Below, in pieces: positions 1-12,573 of a stretch of 64,000 nucleotides of DNA. The notes under the pieces are model-generated. The model was given only the letters and a program-made list of their open reading frames with translations, ran no database searches and was not told the origin of the DNA. Both the position numbers and the translations under genes were made by a program. The stretch is from Mycobacterium sp. ITM-2016-00317. GTDB lineage: Bacteria; Actinomycetota; Actinomycetes; Mycobacteriales; Mycobacteriaceae. The stretch is taken from positions 2,046,001 to 2,110,000 of the forward strand of contig NZ_CP134399.1 in NCBI RefSeq assembly GCF_002968295.1, read 5' to 3'. How positions within the stretch are numbered: position 1 is the stretch's first letter; every line of letters starts with the position of its first letter.

Positions 1-1
1 G

Positions 2-466
2 GCGCTGAAACACTCCGCGTCCACCGATCCGCTGACCGGCGCGCTGAACCGGCGCGCCTGGGACGCCCGGGTCGCGGCACGGCTCGCCGGCGCCGACGCC
101 GTCCCGATGACCGTGGCGGTCATCGATCTGGACAACTTCAAGGCGTTCAACGACACCCGCGGCCACACGGTGGGCGACGCGCTGCTGCAGCACTTCGCCG
201 CCGCCGCGGCGGCGGTGATCCGCAGTGACGACATCTTCGCGCGCTGGGGCGGAGAAGAGTTCATCGTGGCGCTGCCGGCCACCGCGCCGGAGCAGGCGGA
301 GACGATCCTGAACCGGTTGCGCCGCTGCGTGCCCTTCGGTCAGACGTGCTCGGTCGGCTACACCGCCCACCTGCCTGCGGACACGTTGGGCGACACCGTC
401 GCCCGTGCGGACCGGGCGCTCTACGACGCCAAGCGCCGGGGCCGCGACCAGCTGTGGCGGCGCTAG
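2..466 (+). CDS. GGDEF-domain protein, probable diguanylate cyclase (3' part)
   Basis: The reading frame is open from the first bases of the window, so the N-terminus lies outside. The visible 154 residues are one GGDEF domain: the entry motif DPLTGALNRRAW, a metal-binding segment VIDLDNFKAFND, and the signature GGEEF in RWGGEEF. GGEEF is an active-type variant, so synthesis of cyclic di-GMP from two GTP is likely. The usual inhibitory RxxD site upstream of the signature is not obvious. The protein ends just after the domain (DRALYDAKRRGRD). Sensor or membrane domains, if any, are upstream of the window. It converges with the acyl-CoA synthetase gene that follows. Confidence 0.9.
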   Translation, partial: ALKHSASTDPLTGALNRRAWDARVAARLAGADAVPMTVAVIDLDNFKAFNDTRGHTVGDALLQHFAAAAAAVIRSDDIFARWGGEEFIVALPATAPEQAETILNRLRRCVPFGQTCSVGYTAHLPADTLGDTVARADRALYDAKRRGRDQLWRR

Positions 467-473
467 CCCCGGC

Positions 474-2093
474 CTAGCTCTGGGTGCGCAGATCCTTGCG
501 GAGGATCTTGCCCGAGGCCGATTTCGGCACGGCGTCGATGAACGTCACCATCCGGACCTTCTTGTACGGCGCAACGTGCCCGGCGACGAACTCGATCACC
601 TCGTCCTCGGTGAGGTCCGCACCGGACTGCTTGACCACGAACGCTTTCGGCACCTCTTCACCGTCGGCGTCGAGTGCACCGACCACCGCCGCGTCGGCGA
701 TGTCCGGGTGCGACAGCAGCACCGCCTCCAGTTCGGCCGGCGGCACCTGGTAGCCCTTGTACTTGATCAGCTCCTTGAGCCGGTCGACGATGTACACCAG
801 GCCCCGGGCGTCGACCTGGGCGAGATCGCCGGTGTGCAGCCAGCCGTCGTCGTCGATGGTCGACCTGGTCGCCTCGTCGTTGTTCAGGTAGCCGGCCATC
901 ACGTTCGGGCCCTTGAACCAGAGTTCCCCGGTCTTGCTCAAACCCTCTGCCGGAACGGCGATCTCCTCGCCGGTCTCGGGGTCGACGAGCTTGGAGGCGG
1001 CGTTGGACACCGTCCACCCGACCGAACTCAATGGCGCTTCCTCGTGCATGTCGGCCAGGCCGCCGTCGAACGGGGTGATGTGGCTGACCGGGCTGAGCTC
1101 ACTCATGCCGTAGCCCTGAACCACCTTGCAGTGCAACCGGTTCGCGACGGCGTGACCGAGGTCGGCGTCCAGCGGCGCTGCTCCGGACATCACCACGTTC
1201 AGCGAGGACAGGTCGTGGTCGTCGACGAGTGGGTGCTTGGCCAGGGCCACCGCCACCGGCGGGGCGATGAACGCGATGGTGCACCGGTGTTCGGCGATGT
1301 TGCCCAGGAACTCGCCGAGGTCGAAGCTGGGCATGATGACCAGGGTGGCGCGGGCGTGCAGAGCGGCGTTGAGCAGCACGGTCATCCCGTAAATGTGGAA
1401 GAACGGCAGCACGGCCAGCACCACGTCGTGGGGCTGCATGCCGTGCAGCGGCCGGATCTGCGCGACGTTGGCGACGAGGTTGCGGTGGGTCAGCATCACC
1501 CCTTTGGGGTTGCCCGTCGTGCCGGAGCTGTACGGCAGCACCGCCAGATGCGACGACGGCGCGAAATTCACCTGGGGCGCAGGGCCTCCCGACTCCAGTA
1601 TGTCGGCCGCATTCGGATGACCGTCCGCGGCGCGGCCCGGACCGTCGAGCACGATGAGGTTCTCGTCGGCGAGCCCGGCCGCGGCGGCAGCCTCCTTGGC
1701 CTGGGCCGCCAGTGGGGTCACCGTGATCAACGTGGTCGCCTTGGAGTCGCCCAGCTGCTTGGCGATGTCCTTGGCGGTGAACAACGCGTTGATCGTCGTC
1801 GCCGTCGCGCCGGCGCGCAGGATGCCGTGGAACGCGACGGCGAACGCCGAGCTGTTGGGTGCGAGCAGGCCGACGACGTCGCCGACACCGATGCCGCGCG
1901 CGGCCAGCGCGCCTGCGAAGGAGTCGACCCGGTCGAGCATCTCGCGGTAGGTGGTCTTGCGGCCGCTTTTCGCGTCGATCAGCGCGACCCGGTCCAGGTC
2001 CGGGTCCTCGGGTCCGGAGAACCCGGAGAACAGGTAGTCATAGACGCTGGCCGTGGGGATGTCGACTTCGGGGAAGGGGCTTGAGAAGGTCAT
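474..2093 (-). CDS. Acyl-CoA synthetase / 4-coumarate-CoA ligase-like protein
   Basis: A 539-residue ANL-superfamily adenylating enzyme, which activates a carboxylic acid with ATP and transfers it to CoA. The P-loop motif YSSGTTGNPKG lies near residue 190. A hinge aspartate motif GWLHTGDLAQVD is near 420, and a C-terminal catalytic lysine motif SASGKILRKDL sits just before the end. The length and motif order match 4-coumarate-CoA ligase-like FadD proteins. The substrate cannot be read from the sequence; a medium- or long-chain fatty acid or an aryl acid are both possible. A small YjbR-like gene lies upstream on the same strand, 27 bases away, so the two may be cotranscribed. Confidence 0.88.
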   Translation of the reverse strand: MTFSSPFPEVDIPTASVYDYLFSGFSGPEDPDLDRVALIDAKSGRKTTYREMLDRVDSFAGALAARGIGVGDVVGLLAPNSSAFAVAFHGILRAGATATTINALFTAKDIAKQLGDSKATTLITVTPLAAQAKEAAAAAGLADENLIVLDGPGRAADGHPNAADILESGGPAPQVNFAPSSHLAVLPYSSGTTGNPKGVMLTHRNLVANVAQIRPLHGMQPHDVVLAVLPFFHIYGMTVLLNAALHARATLVIMPSFDLGEFLGNIAEHRCTIAFIAPPVAVALAKHPLVDDHDLSSLNVVMSGAAPLDADLGHAVANRLHCKVVQGYGMSELSPVSHITPFDGGLADMHEEAPLSSVGWTVSNAASKLVDPETGEEIAVPAEGLSKTGELWFKGPNVMAGYLNNDEATRSTIDDDGWLHTGDLAQVDARGLVYIVDRLKELIKYKGYQVPPAELEAVLLSHPDIADAAVVGALDADGEEVPKAFVVKQSGADLTEDEVIEFVAGHVAPYKKVRMVTFIDAVPKSASGKILRKDLRTQS

Positions 2094-2120
2094 GGTGTCT
2101 CCGATCGAATCATGCCGGGG

Positions 2121-4723
<2,603 letters not shown>

Positions 4724-4745
4724 GGAGTCCGACAGTCGGGACGCG

Positions 4746-5414
4746 TCAGCTGATGATCGTGGTGACGATGCCGGCCAGGTAGCCGAGGCGGGCGACCTCA
4801 CTCGGGCGGAACGCCGGCCCACCGGGGCGGCCGAGCAGCATCGCAGTCCGCGGATCGCCCAGCGGCGCGGCCGCCAGCGTGGTGTCCATGTCGCGCCACA
4901 CCTGGGGCACCCAGTCCGCGGTCGCGTCCAGCGCCGCGGCGCGCTGCAGCGGCAACCAGGGCGTCTCGGCGGCCTGTGTCTCGGGGGCGCCAGCGCTGCC
5001 CACCACGCGCTCGGAACCGGTGTCGGTCAGTTGCACGACGGTGCACCAGCCGACCCGCAGCACCCGCGGCGCCTCGTCGACCAGTACCTGCAGCCGCTTG
5101 AGCGTGCCGTCGGCCGCGGCCACGTGATCGATCAGCTCCAGCTCGCGGTGCGCCTCCAGCAGCCCGGTGTGCGGGCGGATGCTGTCGACGTAGACGCCCT
5201 TGAGCTTCTCGGCGGCGGTGATCAGCATGTCGGGCATCGCGCCCAACGGAAGCTCGACCACCAGATCGTCGACCGCGTAACCGGCGGAGCGTTCCACCAC
5301 GTCCAGGGACAGAATGTCGGCGCCCACCGAGCCCAGCGCGACGGCCAGGGAACCGAGGCTGCCCGGCCTGTCCTCGAGCTGGACCCGCAGCAGATACGAA
5401 GGCACGGCCAACAC
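4746..5414 (-). CDS. ACT-domain protein (Rv3013-like)
   Basis: A 222-residue protein starting with an ACT domain: [18 protein letters not shown] followed by a [11 protein letters not shown] strand, the usual amino-acid-binding fold of metabolic regulators. A second, more diverged half from about residue 105 carries a GAF-like region ([19 protein letters not shown]). The order ligA, ACT protein, gatC is that of M. tuberculosis. The ligand is unknown. The start is GTG at 5414; a second GTG three codons on is also possible. It is divergent from gatC, and the roughly 100 bases between them should hold both promoters. Confidence 0.82.
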   Translation of the reverse strand: MLAVPSYLLRVQLEDRPGSLGSLAVALGSVGADILSLDVVERSAGYAVDDLVVELPLGAMPDMLITAAEKLKGVYVDSIRPHTGLLEAHRELELIDHVAAADGTLKRLQVLVDEAPRVLRVGWCTVVQLTDTGSERVVGSAGAPETQAAETPWLPLQRAAALDATADWVPQVWRDMDTTLAAAPLGDPRTAMLLGRPGGPAFRPSEVARLGYLAGIVTTIIS

Positions 5415-5499
5415 TGTGTCACGGACCGCCCCGACCGGGCGACTCGGGCGACCGAGCTCTTGTCGGCTCGGCCGACGTCGGGCCGCGAGCGGGTTGAAC

Positions 5500-5505
5500 T
5501 AGGGT
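5500..5505 (+). promoter_or_regulatory. Probable -10 element (TAGGGT) of gatC
   Basis: TAGGGT matches TANNNT and lies 8 bases before the gatC GTG start, the arrangement expected for a leaderless transcript of the gatC-gatA operon. Confidence 0.5.
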
Positions 5506-5513
5506 TGGTGGCC

Positions 5514-5813
5514 GTGTCACAGATCTCCCGCGACGAGGTAGCGCACTTGGCGCGTCTCGCTCGACTCGCCCTGACCGACAGCGAATTGGACAGCTTTGTC
5601 GGTCAGTTGGACGCCATCCTGGGCCATGTCGGCCAGATCCAGGCCGTCGACGTCACCGGCGTCGAAGCCACCGACAACCCGTTGACCGACGTCAACGTGT
5701 TCCGGTCCGACGACCCGCAGCCGAGCCTGTCCCAGGACGACGCGCTGGCCGCCGCGCCGAACGCCGCCGACGGGCGCTTCGCGGTGCCGCGAATCCTAGG
5801 AGAGCCCGAATGA
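5514..5813 (+). CDS. gatC: Glutamyl-tRNA(Gln)/aspartyl-tRNA(Asn) amidotransferase subunit C
   Basis: A 99-residue GatC, the small subunit that wraps around GatA and GatB and stabilises the amidotransferase. It has the family opening [16 protein letters not shown], the middle [13 protein letters not shown], and the terminal [10 protein letters not shown]. The GTG start at 5514 follows a -10-like box and has no clear ribosome-binding site. Its stop overlaps the gatA start (ATGA), so the two are translationally coupled. Confidence 0.95.
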   Translation: MSQISRDEVAHLARLARLALTDSELDSFVGQLDAILGHVGQIQAVDVTGVEATDNPLTDVNVFRSDDPQPSLSQDDALAAAPNAADGRFAVPRILGEPE

Positions 5814-7300
5814 CCGACACCGAGCTGATCAGGCTGGACGCCGCCACCCTCGCGGCGAAGATCGCGGCCAAGGAGGTGTCCTCGACCGAGGTGACCCAGG
5901 CCTGCCTGGACCAGATCGCGGCCACCGACGAGCAGTACCACGCGTTCCTGCACGTCGCCGCGGACCGGGCACTGGAAGCCGCCGCGGCGGTGGACAAGGC
6001 GGCGGCAGCCGGCGCCGAACCGGCCTCCCCGCTGGCCGGTGTGCCGCTGGCGCTCAAGGACGTCTTCACGACCACCGACATGCCCACCACCTGCGGATCC
6101 AAGATCCTGGACGGCTGGACCTCGCCCTACGACGCGACGGTCACCGCGAAGCTGCGCGCCGCGGGCATCCCGATCCTGGGCAAGACCAACATGGACGAGT
6201 TCGCGATGGGGTCGTCGACGGAGAACTCGGCGTACGGCCCCACCCGCAACCCGTGGGACACCGACCGGGTGCCCGGCGGGTCGGGCGGCGGCAGTGCCGC
6301 GGCGCTCGCGGCGTTCCAGGCCCCGCTGGCCATCGGCACCGACACCGGCGGATCGATCCGCCAGCCCGCCGCGCTGACGGCCACCGTGGGCGTGAAGCCG
6401 ACCTACGGCACGGTGTCCCGGTACGGGCTGGTGGCATGCGCGTCGTCGCTGGACCAGGGCGGGCCGTGCGCGCGCACCGTGCTCGACACCGCGCTGCTGC
6501 ACCAGGTCATCGCGGGGCACGACCCGAGGGACTCGACGTCGGTGGACGCTCCGGTGCCCGACATCGTCGGCGCCGCCCGCGCAGGCGCCGAGGGCGACCT
6601 CAACGGTGTGCGCATCGGCGTGGTCAAGCAGCTGCGCAGCGGCGAGGGCTACCAGCCCGGCGTGCTCGCGTCGTTCAACGCCGCCGTCGAGCAGCTGACC
6701 GCGCTCGGCGCCGAGATCAGCGAGGTCGACTGCCCGCACTTCGACTACTCGCTGCCCGCCTACTACCTGATCCTGCCGTCGGAGGTGTCGTCGAACCTGG
6801 CGAAGTTCGACGGCATGCGTTACGGGCTGCGGGCCGGCGACGACGGCACCCACAGTGCCGAGGAGGTCATGGCGATCACCCGGGCGGCCGGCTTCGGCCC
6901 CGAGGTCAAGCGCCGCATCATGATCGGCACCTACGCGCTGTCGGCCGGCTACTACGACGCCTATTACAACCAGGCCCAGAAGGTGCGCACGCTGATCGCG
7001 CGCGACCTCGAGCAGGCCTACCGCAGCGTCGACGTGCTGGTCTCGCCTGCTACTCCGTCCACGGCGTTCCGCCTCGGGGAGAAGGTCGACGATCCGCTGG
7101 CCATGTACCTGTTCGACCTGTGCACGCTGCCGTTGAACCTGGCCGGGCACTGCGGGATGTCGGTGCCGTCGGGGCTGTCGGCCGACGACAATCTGCCCGT
7201 AGGCCTGCAGATCATGGCGCCCGCGCTGGCCGACGACCGCCTCTATCGGGTGGGTGCGGCCTACGAAACCGCGCGAGGACCGATGCCGACCGCGCTCTGA
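5810..7300 (+). CDS. gatA: Glutamyl-tRNA(Gln) amidotransferase subunit A
   Basis: A 496-residue amidase-signature protein. It hydrolyses glutamine and passes ammonia to GatB to convert Glu-tRNA(Gln) to Gln-tRNA(Gln). The catalytic Ser-cisSer-Lys triad is visible: the lysine in VPLALKDVF, and the two serines in the glycine-rich [11 protein letters not shown] and in [19 protein letters not shown]-like sequence ([11 protein letters not shown]) precedes the signature as in other GatA proteins. Length and motifs are normal. It overlaps gatC by four bases and is followed by pfkA after 17 bases, as in M. tuberculosis. Confidence 0.96.
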   Translation: MTDTELIRLDAATLAAKIAAKEVSSTEVTQACLDQIAATDEQYHAFLHVAADRALEAAAAVDKAAAAGAEPASPLAGVPLALKDVFTTTDMPTTCGSKILDGWTSPYDATVTAKLRAAGIPILGKTNMDEFAMGSSTENSAYGPTRNPWDTDRVPGGSGGGSAAALAAFQAPLAIGTDTGGSIRQPAALTATVGVKPTYGTVSRYGLVACASSLDQGGPCARTVLDTALLHQVIAGHDPRDSTSVDAPVPDIVGAARAGAEGDLNGVRIGVVKQLRSGEGYQPGVLASFNAAVEQLTALGAEISEVDCPHFDYSLPAYYLILPSEVSSNLAKFDGMRYGLRAGDDGTHSAEEVMAITRAAGFGPEVKRRIMIGTYALSAGYYDAYYNQAQKVRTLIARDLEQAYRSVDVLVSPATPSTAFRLGEKVDDPLAMYLFDLCTLPLNLAGHCGMSVPSGLSADDNLPVGLQIMAPALADDRLYRVGAAYETARGPMPTAL

Positions 7301-7317
7301 GCGGGTTAGATGGTGTC

Positions 7318-8349
7318 ATGCGTATCGGAGTGCTGACCGGCGGAGGTGACTGTCCAGGGCTGAACGCCGTGATCCGCGCGGTGGTCCGCACCTGTGACGC
7401 GCGGTACGGATCGTCGGTGGTCGGTTTCCAGGACGGATGGCGTGGGCTGCTGGAGGACCGGCGGGTCCAGCTGCGCAACGACGACCGCAACGACCGGCTG
7501 CTCGCCAAGGGCGGCACCATGCTCGGTACCGCACGGGTCAACCCCGACAAACTGCGGGCCGGGCTGGACCAGATCAAGCAGACGCTGGAGGACAACGGCA
7601 TCGACGTGCTCATCCCGATCGGGGGAGAGGGCACACTGACCGCCGCGCACTGGCTGTCCGAGGAGAACGTCCCCGTCGTCGGGGTGCCCAAGACGATCGA
7701 CAACGACATCGACTGCACCGACGTGACGTTCGGCCACGACACCGCGCTGACCGTCGCGACCGAGGCCATCGACCGGCTGCACAGCACCGCCGAATCCCAT
7801 CAGCGGGTGATGCTGGTCGAGGTGATGGGCCGCCACGCCGGCTGGATCGCGCTCAACGCCGGGCTGGCCTCGGGAGCCCACATGACCCTGATCCCCGAGC
7901 AGCCGTTCGACGTCGAAGAGGTGTGCCGGCTGGTCAAACAGCGCTTCGTGCGCGGTGATTCGCACTTCATCTGCGTGGTCGCCGAGGGCGCGAAGCCGGC
8001 CGAGGGCTCCATGCAGCTGCGCAGCGGCGGCATCGACGAGTTCGGTCACGAGCGGTTCACCGGCGTGGCCCAGCAGCTCGCGGTCGAGGTGGAGAAGCGG
8101 ATCAACAAGGAGGTCCGCGTCACGGTGCTCGGCCACGTGCAGCGCGGCGGGACGCCCACCGCCTACGACCGCGTGCTGGCCACCCGGTTCGGCGTCAACG
8201 CCGCCGACGCCGCACACGCCGGCGAGTACGGGATGATGGTGTCGCTGCGGGGCCAGGAGATCGGCCGGGTGCCGCTGGAGGAGGCGGTCCGCCAGCTCAA
8301 GCTGGTGCCGCAGAGCCGCTACGACGACGCCGCCGAGTTCTTCGGCTGA
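7318..8349 (+). CDS. pfkA: ATP-dependent 6-phosphofructokinase
   Basis: A 343-residue group III PFK-A protein that phosphorylates fructose 6-phosphate. It starts with the nucleotide-binding [20 protein letters not shown], has the catalytic segment [12 protein letters not shown], and the substrate site [10 protein letters not shown]. The ATG at 7318 is chosen because the conserved N-terminal strand begins there, although the frame stays open upstream. Mycobacterial PfkA keeps this position between gatA and gatB, which links glycolysis with tRNA aminoacylation genes by location only. The GTIDND-type aspartates needed for catalysis are all present. Confidence 0.95.
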   Translation: MRIGVLTGGGDCPGLNAVIRAVVRTCDARYGSSVVGFQDGWRGLLEDRRVQLRNDDRNDRLLAKGGTMLGTARVNPDKLRAGLDQIKQTLEDNGIDVLIPIGGEGTLTAAHWLSEENVPVVGVPKTIDNDIDCTDVTFGHDTALTVATEAIDRLHSTAESHQRVMLVEVMGRHAGWIALNAGLASGAHMTLIPEQPFDVEEVCRLVKQRFVRGDSHFICVVAEGAKPAEGSMQLRSGGIDEFGHERFTGVAQQLAVEVEKRINKEVRVTVLGHVQRGGTPTAYDRVLATRFGVNAADAAHAGEYGMMVSLRGQEIGRVPLEEAVRQLKLVPQSRYDDAAEFFG

Positions 8350-8394
8350 TTCGCCCGCGCGTTCGTGTCTGTTCGCGGCGAAAAGGCGACCCAT

Positions 8395-8400
8395 TAGGAT
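8395..8400 (+). promoter_or_regulatory. Probable -10 element (TAGGAT) of gatB
   Basis: TAGGAT lies 7 bases before the gatB ATG in the 58-base gap after pfkA. It suggests gatB also has its own promoter and a leaderless message. Confidence 0.5.
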
Positions 8401-8407
8401 CGGTGAC

Positions 8408-9910
8408 ATGTCTGTCGCTACCGCTGAGCTGCTCGATTACGACGAGGTCATCGCCAGGTACGAGCCCGTTCTGGGCCTGGAGGTGCACGTCGAGCTGTCG
8501 ACCGCGACCAAGATGTTCTGCGGATGCGCCAACAGCTTCGGCGCCGAACCCAACACCCAGGTGTGCCCGGTCTGCCTCGGTCTGCCCGGCTCGCTGCCGG
8601 TGCTCAACGAGGCCGCAGTGGAGTCCGCGATCCGCATCGGCCTGGCGCTGAACTGCGACATCGCCCCGTGGGGCCGGTTCGCCCGGAAGAACTACTTCTA
8701 CCCGGACCAGCCGAAGAACTACCAGATCTCCCAGTACGACGAGCCGATCGCGATCAACGGCTACCTCGACGTGCCCCTCGACGACGGCACGACGTGGCGG
8801 ATCGAGATCGAGCGCGCCCACATGGAGGAGGACACCGGCAAGCTGACCCACCTGGGCAGCGACACCGGCCGCATCTCGGGCGCGACGACCTCGCTGGCCG
8901 ACTACAACCGCTCCGGTGTCCCGCTGATCGAGATCGTCACCAAGCCCGTCGAAGGGACCGGGGCGCGGGCTCCGGAGATCGCCCGCGCCTACGTCACCGC
9001 ACTGCGGGACCTGTTGCGCGCGTTGAACGTCTCCGACGTCCGGATGGACCAGGGCTCGATGCGCTGCGACTCCAACGTGTCGCTCAAGCCGATCGGGCAG
9101 GCCGAGTTCGGTACCCGCACCGAGACCAAGAACGTGAACTCGCTCAAGAGTGTCGAGGTCGCCGTCCGCTACGAGATGCGCAGGCAGGCAGCGGTTCTGG
9201 AGGGCGGCGGCACCGTCGTGCAGGAGACCCGGCACTTCCACGAGGACGGCTACACCTCGCCGGGCCGCAGCAAGGAGACCGCGCAGGACTACCGCTACTT
9301 CCCGGAACCGGACCTGGAGCCGGTGGCGCCCAGCGCCGAGCTGGTGGAACGGTTGCGGGGCACCCTGCCCGAGCTTCCGTGGCTGGCGCGCAAGCGGATT
9401 CAGCAGGACTGGGGAATCTCCGACGAGGTGATGCGCGACCTGGTCAACATCGGTGCGCTGGATCTGATCGCCGCGACGGTCGAGCACGGCGCGTCCAGCG
9501 ACGCCGCGCGCGCGTGGTGGGGCAATTTCCTGGTGCAGAAGGCCAACGAGGACGGGGTGGAGGTGTCGGATCTGCCGATCACCCCGGCCCAGGTCGCCGC
9601 GGTGGTCAAGCTCGTCGACGAGGGCAAGCTGTCCAACAAGCTGGCCCGCCAGGTCGTCGAGGGGGTGCTGGCCGGTGAGGGCGAGCCCGAGCAGGTGATG
9701 ACCGATCGCGGGCTGGCCGTGGTGCGCGACGACTCGCTGATCCAGGCCGCGGTGGACGAGGCGCTGGCCGCCAACCCGGACATCGCCGAGAAGATCCGCG
9801 GCGGCAAGGTGCAGGCCGCCGGTGCGATCGTCGGCGCGGTGATGAAGGCGACGAAGGGACAGGCCGATGCGGCGCGAGTGCGTGAACTGGTCATGGCCGC
9901 CTGTGGCTAG
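8408..9910 (+). CDS. gatB: Glutamyl-tRNA(Gln) amidotransferase subunit B
   Basis: A 500-residue GatB, the kinase/transamidase subunit that phosphorylates the glutamate on misacylated tRNA and accepts ammonia from GatA. It shows the GLEVHVEL opening, the zinc-site cysteines (FCGCANSF ... CPVCLG), the conserved [18 protein letters not shown] segment, [14 protein letters not shown], and a YqeY-like C-terminal tail with [15 protein letters not shown] for tRNA binding. The stop codon TAG directly abuts the ATG of a histidine kinase, so that kinase is probably translated from the same message. Confidence 0.96.
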   Translation: MSVATAELLDYDEVIARYEPVLGLEVHVELSTATKMFCGCANSFGAEPNTQVCPVCLGLPGSLPVLNEAAVESAIRIGLALNCDIAPWGRFARKNYFYPDQPKNYQISQYDEPIAINGYLDVPLDDGTTWRIEIERAHMEEDTGKLTHLGSDTGRISGATTSLADYNRSGVPLIEIVTKPVEGTGARAPEIARAYVTALRDLLRALNVSDVRMDQGSMRCDSNVSLKPIGQAEFGTRTETKNVNSLKSVEVAVRYEMRRQAAVLEGGGTVVQETRHFHEDGYTSPGRSKETAQDYRYFPEPDLEPVAPSAELVERLRGTLPELPWLARKRIQQDWGISDEVMRDLVNIGALDLIAATVEHGASSDAARAWWGNFLVQKANEDGVEVSDLPITPAQVAAVVKLVDEGKLSNKLARQVVEGVLAGEGEPEQVMTDRGLAVVRDDSLIQAAVDEALAANPDIAEKIRGGKVQAAGAIVGAVMKATKGQADAARVRELVMAACG

Positions 9911-11275
9911 ATGAGGCGCGTCCAGGACCTGGTCTTCCGCGTCCTGCAGCATCCGCTGCGGATGCTGTCGCTGCGGTCGATTGTCATTCTCTCCCAGCTC
10001 GGGGTCATCATCCTGGTGCTCACACTGGGTGTGTGGGTCTGGGTTGGTGTCACCAACGACCAGTACGACCAGCTCGACCGCAGGCTGGATTCGTTGTCCA
10101 GCCTCGGCGACGTCACCACGCTGCTGCGCAGCGCCCAGGACGGTGTCGGTCCCGAACCCGCCGAGGGCGGACTGGTGCGCACCGCGCGCATCGGTGCGAT
10201 CACCGTGTCGACGCCGCCCGACATCGTGCTGCCCGAACGGCCCAACGGCTACTCCGACGCCACCATCGACGGTGTCGAGTACCGGGTGCGCACCATCACC
10301 ACCGGCACCGCGTCGATCGCCCTCGGCGCGCCGCTGGCCGACACCCAGGCCCGCATCGACTCCCTGCACTGGCGGGTGTTCTGGATCTGTTTCGGGGTGA
10401 TCCTGGGCACGTTGCTGATCGGCTGGGTCATCGGCCTGATCATGGTCAACCCGTTCCGGCTGCTCGCTCAGCAGGCGCGGGCCATCAACGCCCAGTCCGC
10501 CCCCGACGAGGTGCAGGTACGTGGGGTGTGGGAGGCGGTCGAGATCTCCGAGGCCGTGGAGGGGATGCTGGCCCGGATCGGTGACGAGCAGCAACGCACC
10601 CGGGCCGCGCTGGAGACGGCGCGCGACTTCGCGTCGGTGGCATCCCACGAGCTACGCACCCCGCTGACCGCGATGCGCACGAACCTGGAGGTGCTCGCGA
10701 CGCTGGACCTCGGCGCCGAGCAGCGTGAAGAAGTGATCAGCGACGTGATCCGGACCCAGTCCCGGATCGAGGCGACCCTGACCGCGCTGGAGCGGCTGGC
10801 CCAGGGACAGCTGACCACCGTCGAGGACTTCGTCCCGGTCGACGTCGCCGAACTGCTCGACCGCGCCGCCCACGATGCGATGCGCAACTATCCCGGGGTC
10901 GAGGTGTCGCTGGCCTCGTCGACGACGGTGCTGATGCTCGGCATGCCGGCCGGGCTGCGACTGGTGATCGACAACGCCATCGCCAACGCCGTCAAACACG
11001 GTGGCGCGAGCCAGATCCGGCTCAGCGTGGTCAGCTCGCAGGCGGGGGTGGAGATCGCCGTCGACGACAACGGTTCCGGGGTCCCCGAAGAGGAGCGCAC
11101 CGAGGTCTTCGAACGTTTCCACCGGGGCACCACCGCGTCCCGGTCGGGATCGGGCCTGGGTTTGGCGCTGGTCGCCCAGCAGGCCGAGATCCACGGCGGC
11201 ACAGCCTCGTTGGAGGTCAGTCCGCAGGGCGGGACGCGTCTGATGCTCCGGCTGCCGGGTTCGGGCCCGAGCTGA
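9911..11275 (+). CDS. Sensor histidine kinase, PrrB-like, without an adjacent regulator
   Basis: A 454-residue membrane kinase. A first membrane helix is near 26-46 and a second near 155-178, flanking an extracytoplasmic sensor of about 105 residues. A HAMP linker follows, then the dimerisation box with phospho-acceptor His246 in ASHELRTPLTAM, an N box (DNAIANAVKHGG), a G1 box (DDNGSGVPEEE) and a G2 box (GSGLGLALVAQQ). The protein closely resembles PrrB of the PrrAB two-component system, including RTQSRIEATLTALERLAQG. No response-regulator gene is next to it: gatB precedes it with no gap and lppZ converges after it. It is therefore an orphan paralogue whose partner must be elsewhere, possibly PrrA. 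Confidence 0.88.
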   Translation: MRRVQDLVFRVLQHPLRMLSLRSIVILSQLGVIILVLTLGVWVWVGVTNDQYDQLDRRLDSLSSLGDVTTLLRSAQDGVGPEPAEGGLVRTARIGAITVSTPPDIVLPERPNGYSDATIDGVEYRVRTITTGTASIALGAPLADTQARIDSLHWRVFWICFGVILGTLLIGWVIGLIMVNPFRLLAQQARAINAQSAPDEVQVRGVWEAVEISEAVEGMLARIGDEQQRTRAALETARDFASVASHELRTPLTAMRTNLEVLATLDLGAEQREEVISDVIRTQSRIEATLTALERLAQGQLTTVEDFVPVDVAELLDRAAHDAMRNYPGVEVSLASSTTVLMLGMPAGLRLVIDNAIANAVKHGGASQIRLSVVSSQAGVEIAVDDNGSGVPEEERTEVFERFHRGTTASRSGSGLGLALVAQQAEIHGGTASLEVSPQGGTRLMLRLPGSGPS

Positions 11276-11315
11276 GCGGCGCCGCCACCAGCCCGTCCCA
11301 GGCGGATATCGCGGG

Positions 11316-12436
11316 TCAGGTGTTGTCGGCGTTGGTGCGCGGGAAGCCGCCGCCCTGCGGGAACAGCGGGAACACCACGTCGTCGAGCCGCATCGCGTCG
11401 CCGGAGGTCTTGTTCACCGTGGCGCCCCACACGTTGCCGTCCGGTGAGACCTGCAGCGCCCATGCGTGCCCGTGCTGATCCTCGCGGACCACCTCCGGAT
11501 CCCCGGTCACCGCACCGGTTTCGGGCGCCATGCGCACCGCGACGGTCTGCTTGACGTTGACGAGATTGACCAGCACGGTGCCGTCCAGCGCGGCGCAGCC
11601 CGCCACCCCGGGCCGGTCCGGCCACGTCCACACCGTCGAGACCTTGGAGTCCTTGGTGATGCGTTGCAGCCGGTCGGCGGTCGGCGTCCGGTCGGTGACG
11701 TAGAGCGACTCGTCGGAAGGATCGATGCACACGCCGCCGCCCGGGCCCAGCCCGGACAGGGCGGTCGTGGTCGGCGCCTGGTCGACCGTCGTCGGCTGCT
11801 CGATCCGCAGCAGCTTGCCCGCCAGCGAGCCCGGATCGGCGGCCAGGGCGGGGTTTCCGGCGTCACCGGTCTGCACCAACAACGTGGTCGGGCTGGTGAA
11901 GATCAACGAACCGGTGTTACCCGTGGCGCCCTTGGGGATGCCGGTCAGGATCGGCTTGGGCGGATCGCCCTCGACGATGCGCACCACCCGGTTGTCGGTG
12001 GGCGTGCTGATGTAGGCGTACATCAGCCGGTCCTGGACGAACGTCGGCGACATCACGATGTCCATCAGGCCGCCGTCGCCGGCCGGGTCGACGGGAATGA
12101 CGAGTTTGGTGACCGGTTCGGCGCGCACCGACACCTGCTTGACCGCGCCGGTCGTGCGCTCGGCCACCAGCGCGGACTGGCTGTCGGGCAGCATGATCAG
12201 GCCGCTGGTGCTCTCCAGGCAGCCCTGCATGACGCCGGGGGCCGGGCATTCCTTCGGGAACGGTTTGGCCGGCAGGGGAGGGGGCGGCGGCGGCGTCGAG
12301 GTCGGGCCGGGAGCCAGTTGCGGTTCGGTCGTGAACGGCTGGGACTGCGCGGAGTCGAACCGGGCGCAGCCGGACCGGCAAGCAGCGCCGCGCTCAGCAG
12401 CACGACGAAAGGTCCCCACGACCGACGCTCGCTCAT
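11316..12436 (-). CDS. lppZ: Lipoprotein LppZ, sorbosone-dehydrogenase-like beta-propeller (one-base frameshift)
   Basis: The body matches LppZ: a proline-rich linker after the lipidated N-terminus, KECPAPGVMQGCLEST, then a beta-propeller of the glucose/sorbosone dehydrogenase type (PVDPAGDGGLMDIVMSP, AYISTPTDNRVVRI, VQTGDAGNPALAADPGSL). The signal peptide (MSERRSWGPFVVLLSAALL) is in a different frame from the body. One missing G near 12370 restores a lipobox-region cysteine followed by ARFDSAQSQPF and a 373-residue protein, the length of Rv3006. The exported lipoprotein would be anchored to the outer face of the membrane; its substrate is unknown. Confidence 0.88.
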
Positions 12437-12443
12437 GCAGGCC

Positions 12444-12449
12444 AGGTTA
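12444..12449 (-). promoter_or_regulatory. Probable -10 element (TAACCT) of lppZ
   Basis: On the minus strand TAACCT ends 7 bases before the lppZ ATG. It matches TANNNT and the leaderless spacing seen at several other genes here. Confidence 0.42.
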
Positions 12450-12560
12450 CGGATCGCCGAACAGTGCCCGCCACGGGCTCCCCGCCGCGACCTGCGCCGG
12501 GTGACAGAAACAGGTGCTCAACGCGCCGCGCCAATTCCCGTCTCCGGGCGGTGTAGCACT

Positions 12561-12566
12561 TACCCT
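12561..12566 (+). promoter_or_regulatory. Probable -10 element (TACCCT) of the DoxX-family gene
   Basis: TACCCT ends 7 bases before the GTG chosen for the DoxX-family gene. It supports that GTG over upstream in-frame codons, which would lie inside or before the promoter. Confidence 0.45.
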
Positions 12567-12573
12567 GGCTGAC

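Noticed and set aside
405..2084. Long open frame opposite the acyl-CoA synthetase; similar long frames opposite ligA (3008-4822) and pca (62093-63979)
   Set aside because: They mirror codon positions of recognisable genes on the other strand and are rich in Arg/Gly/His/Val without domains; they result from high GC content.
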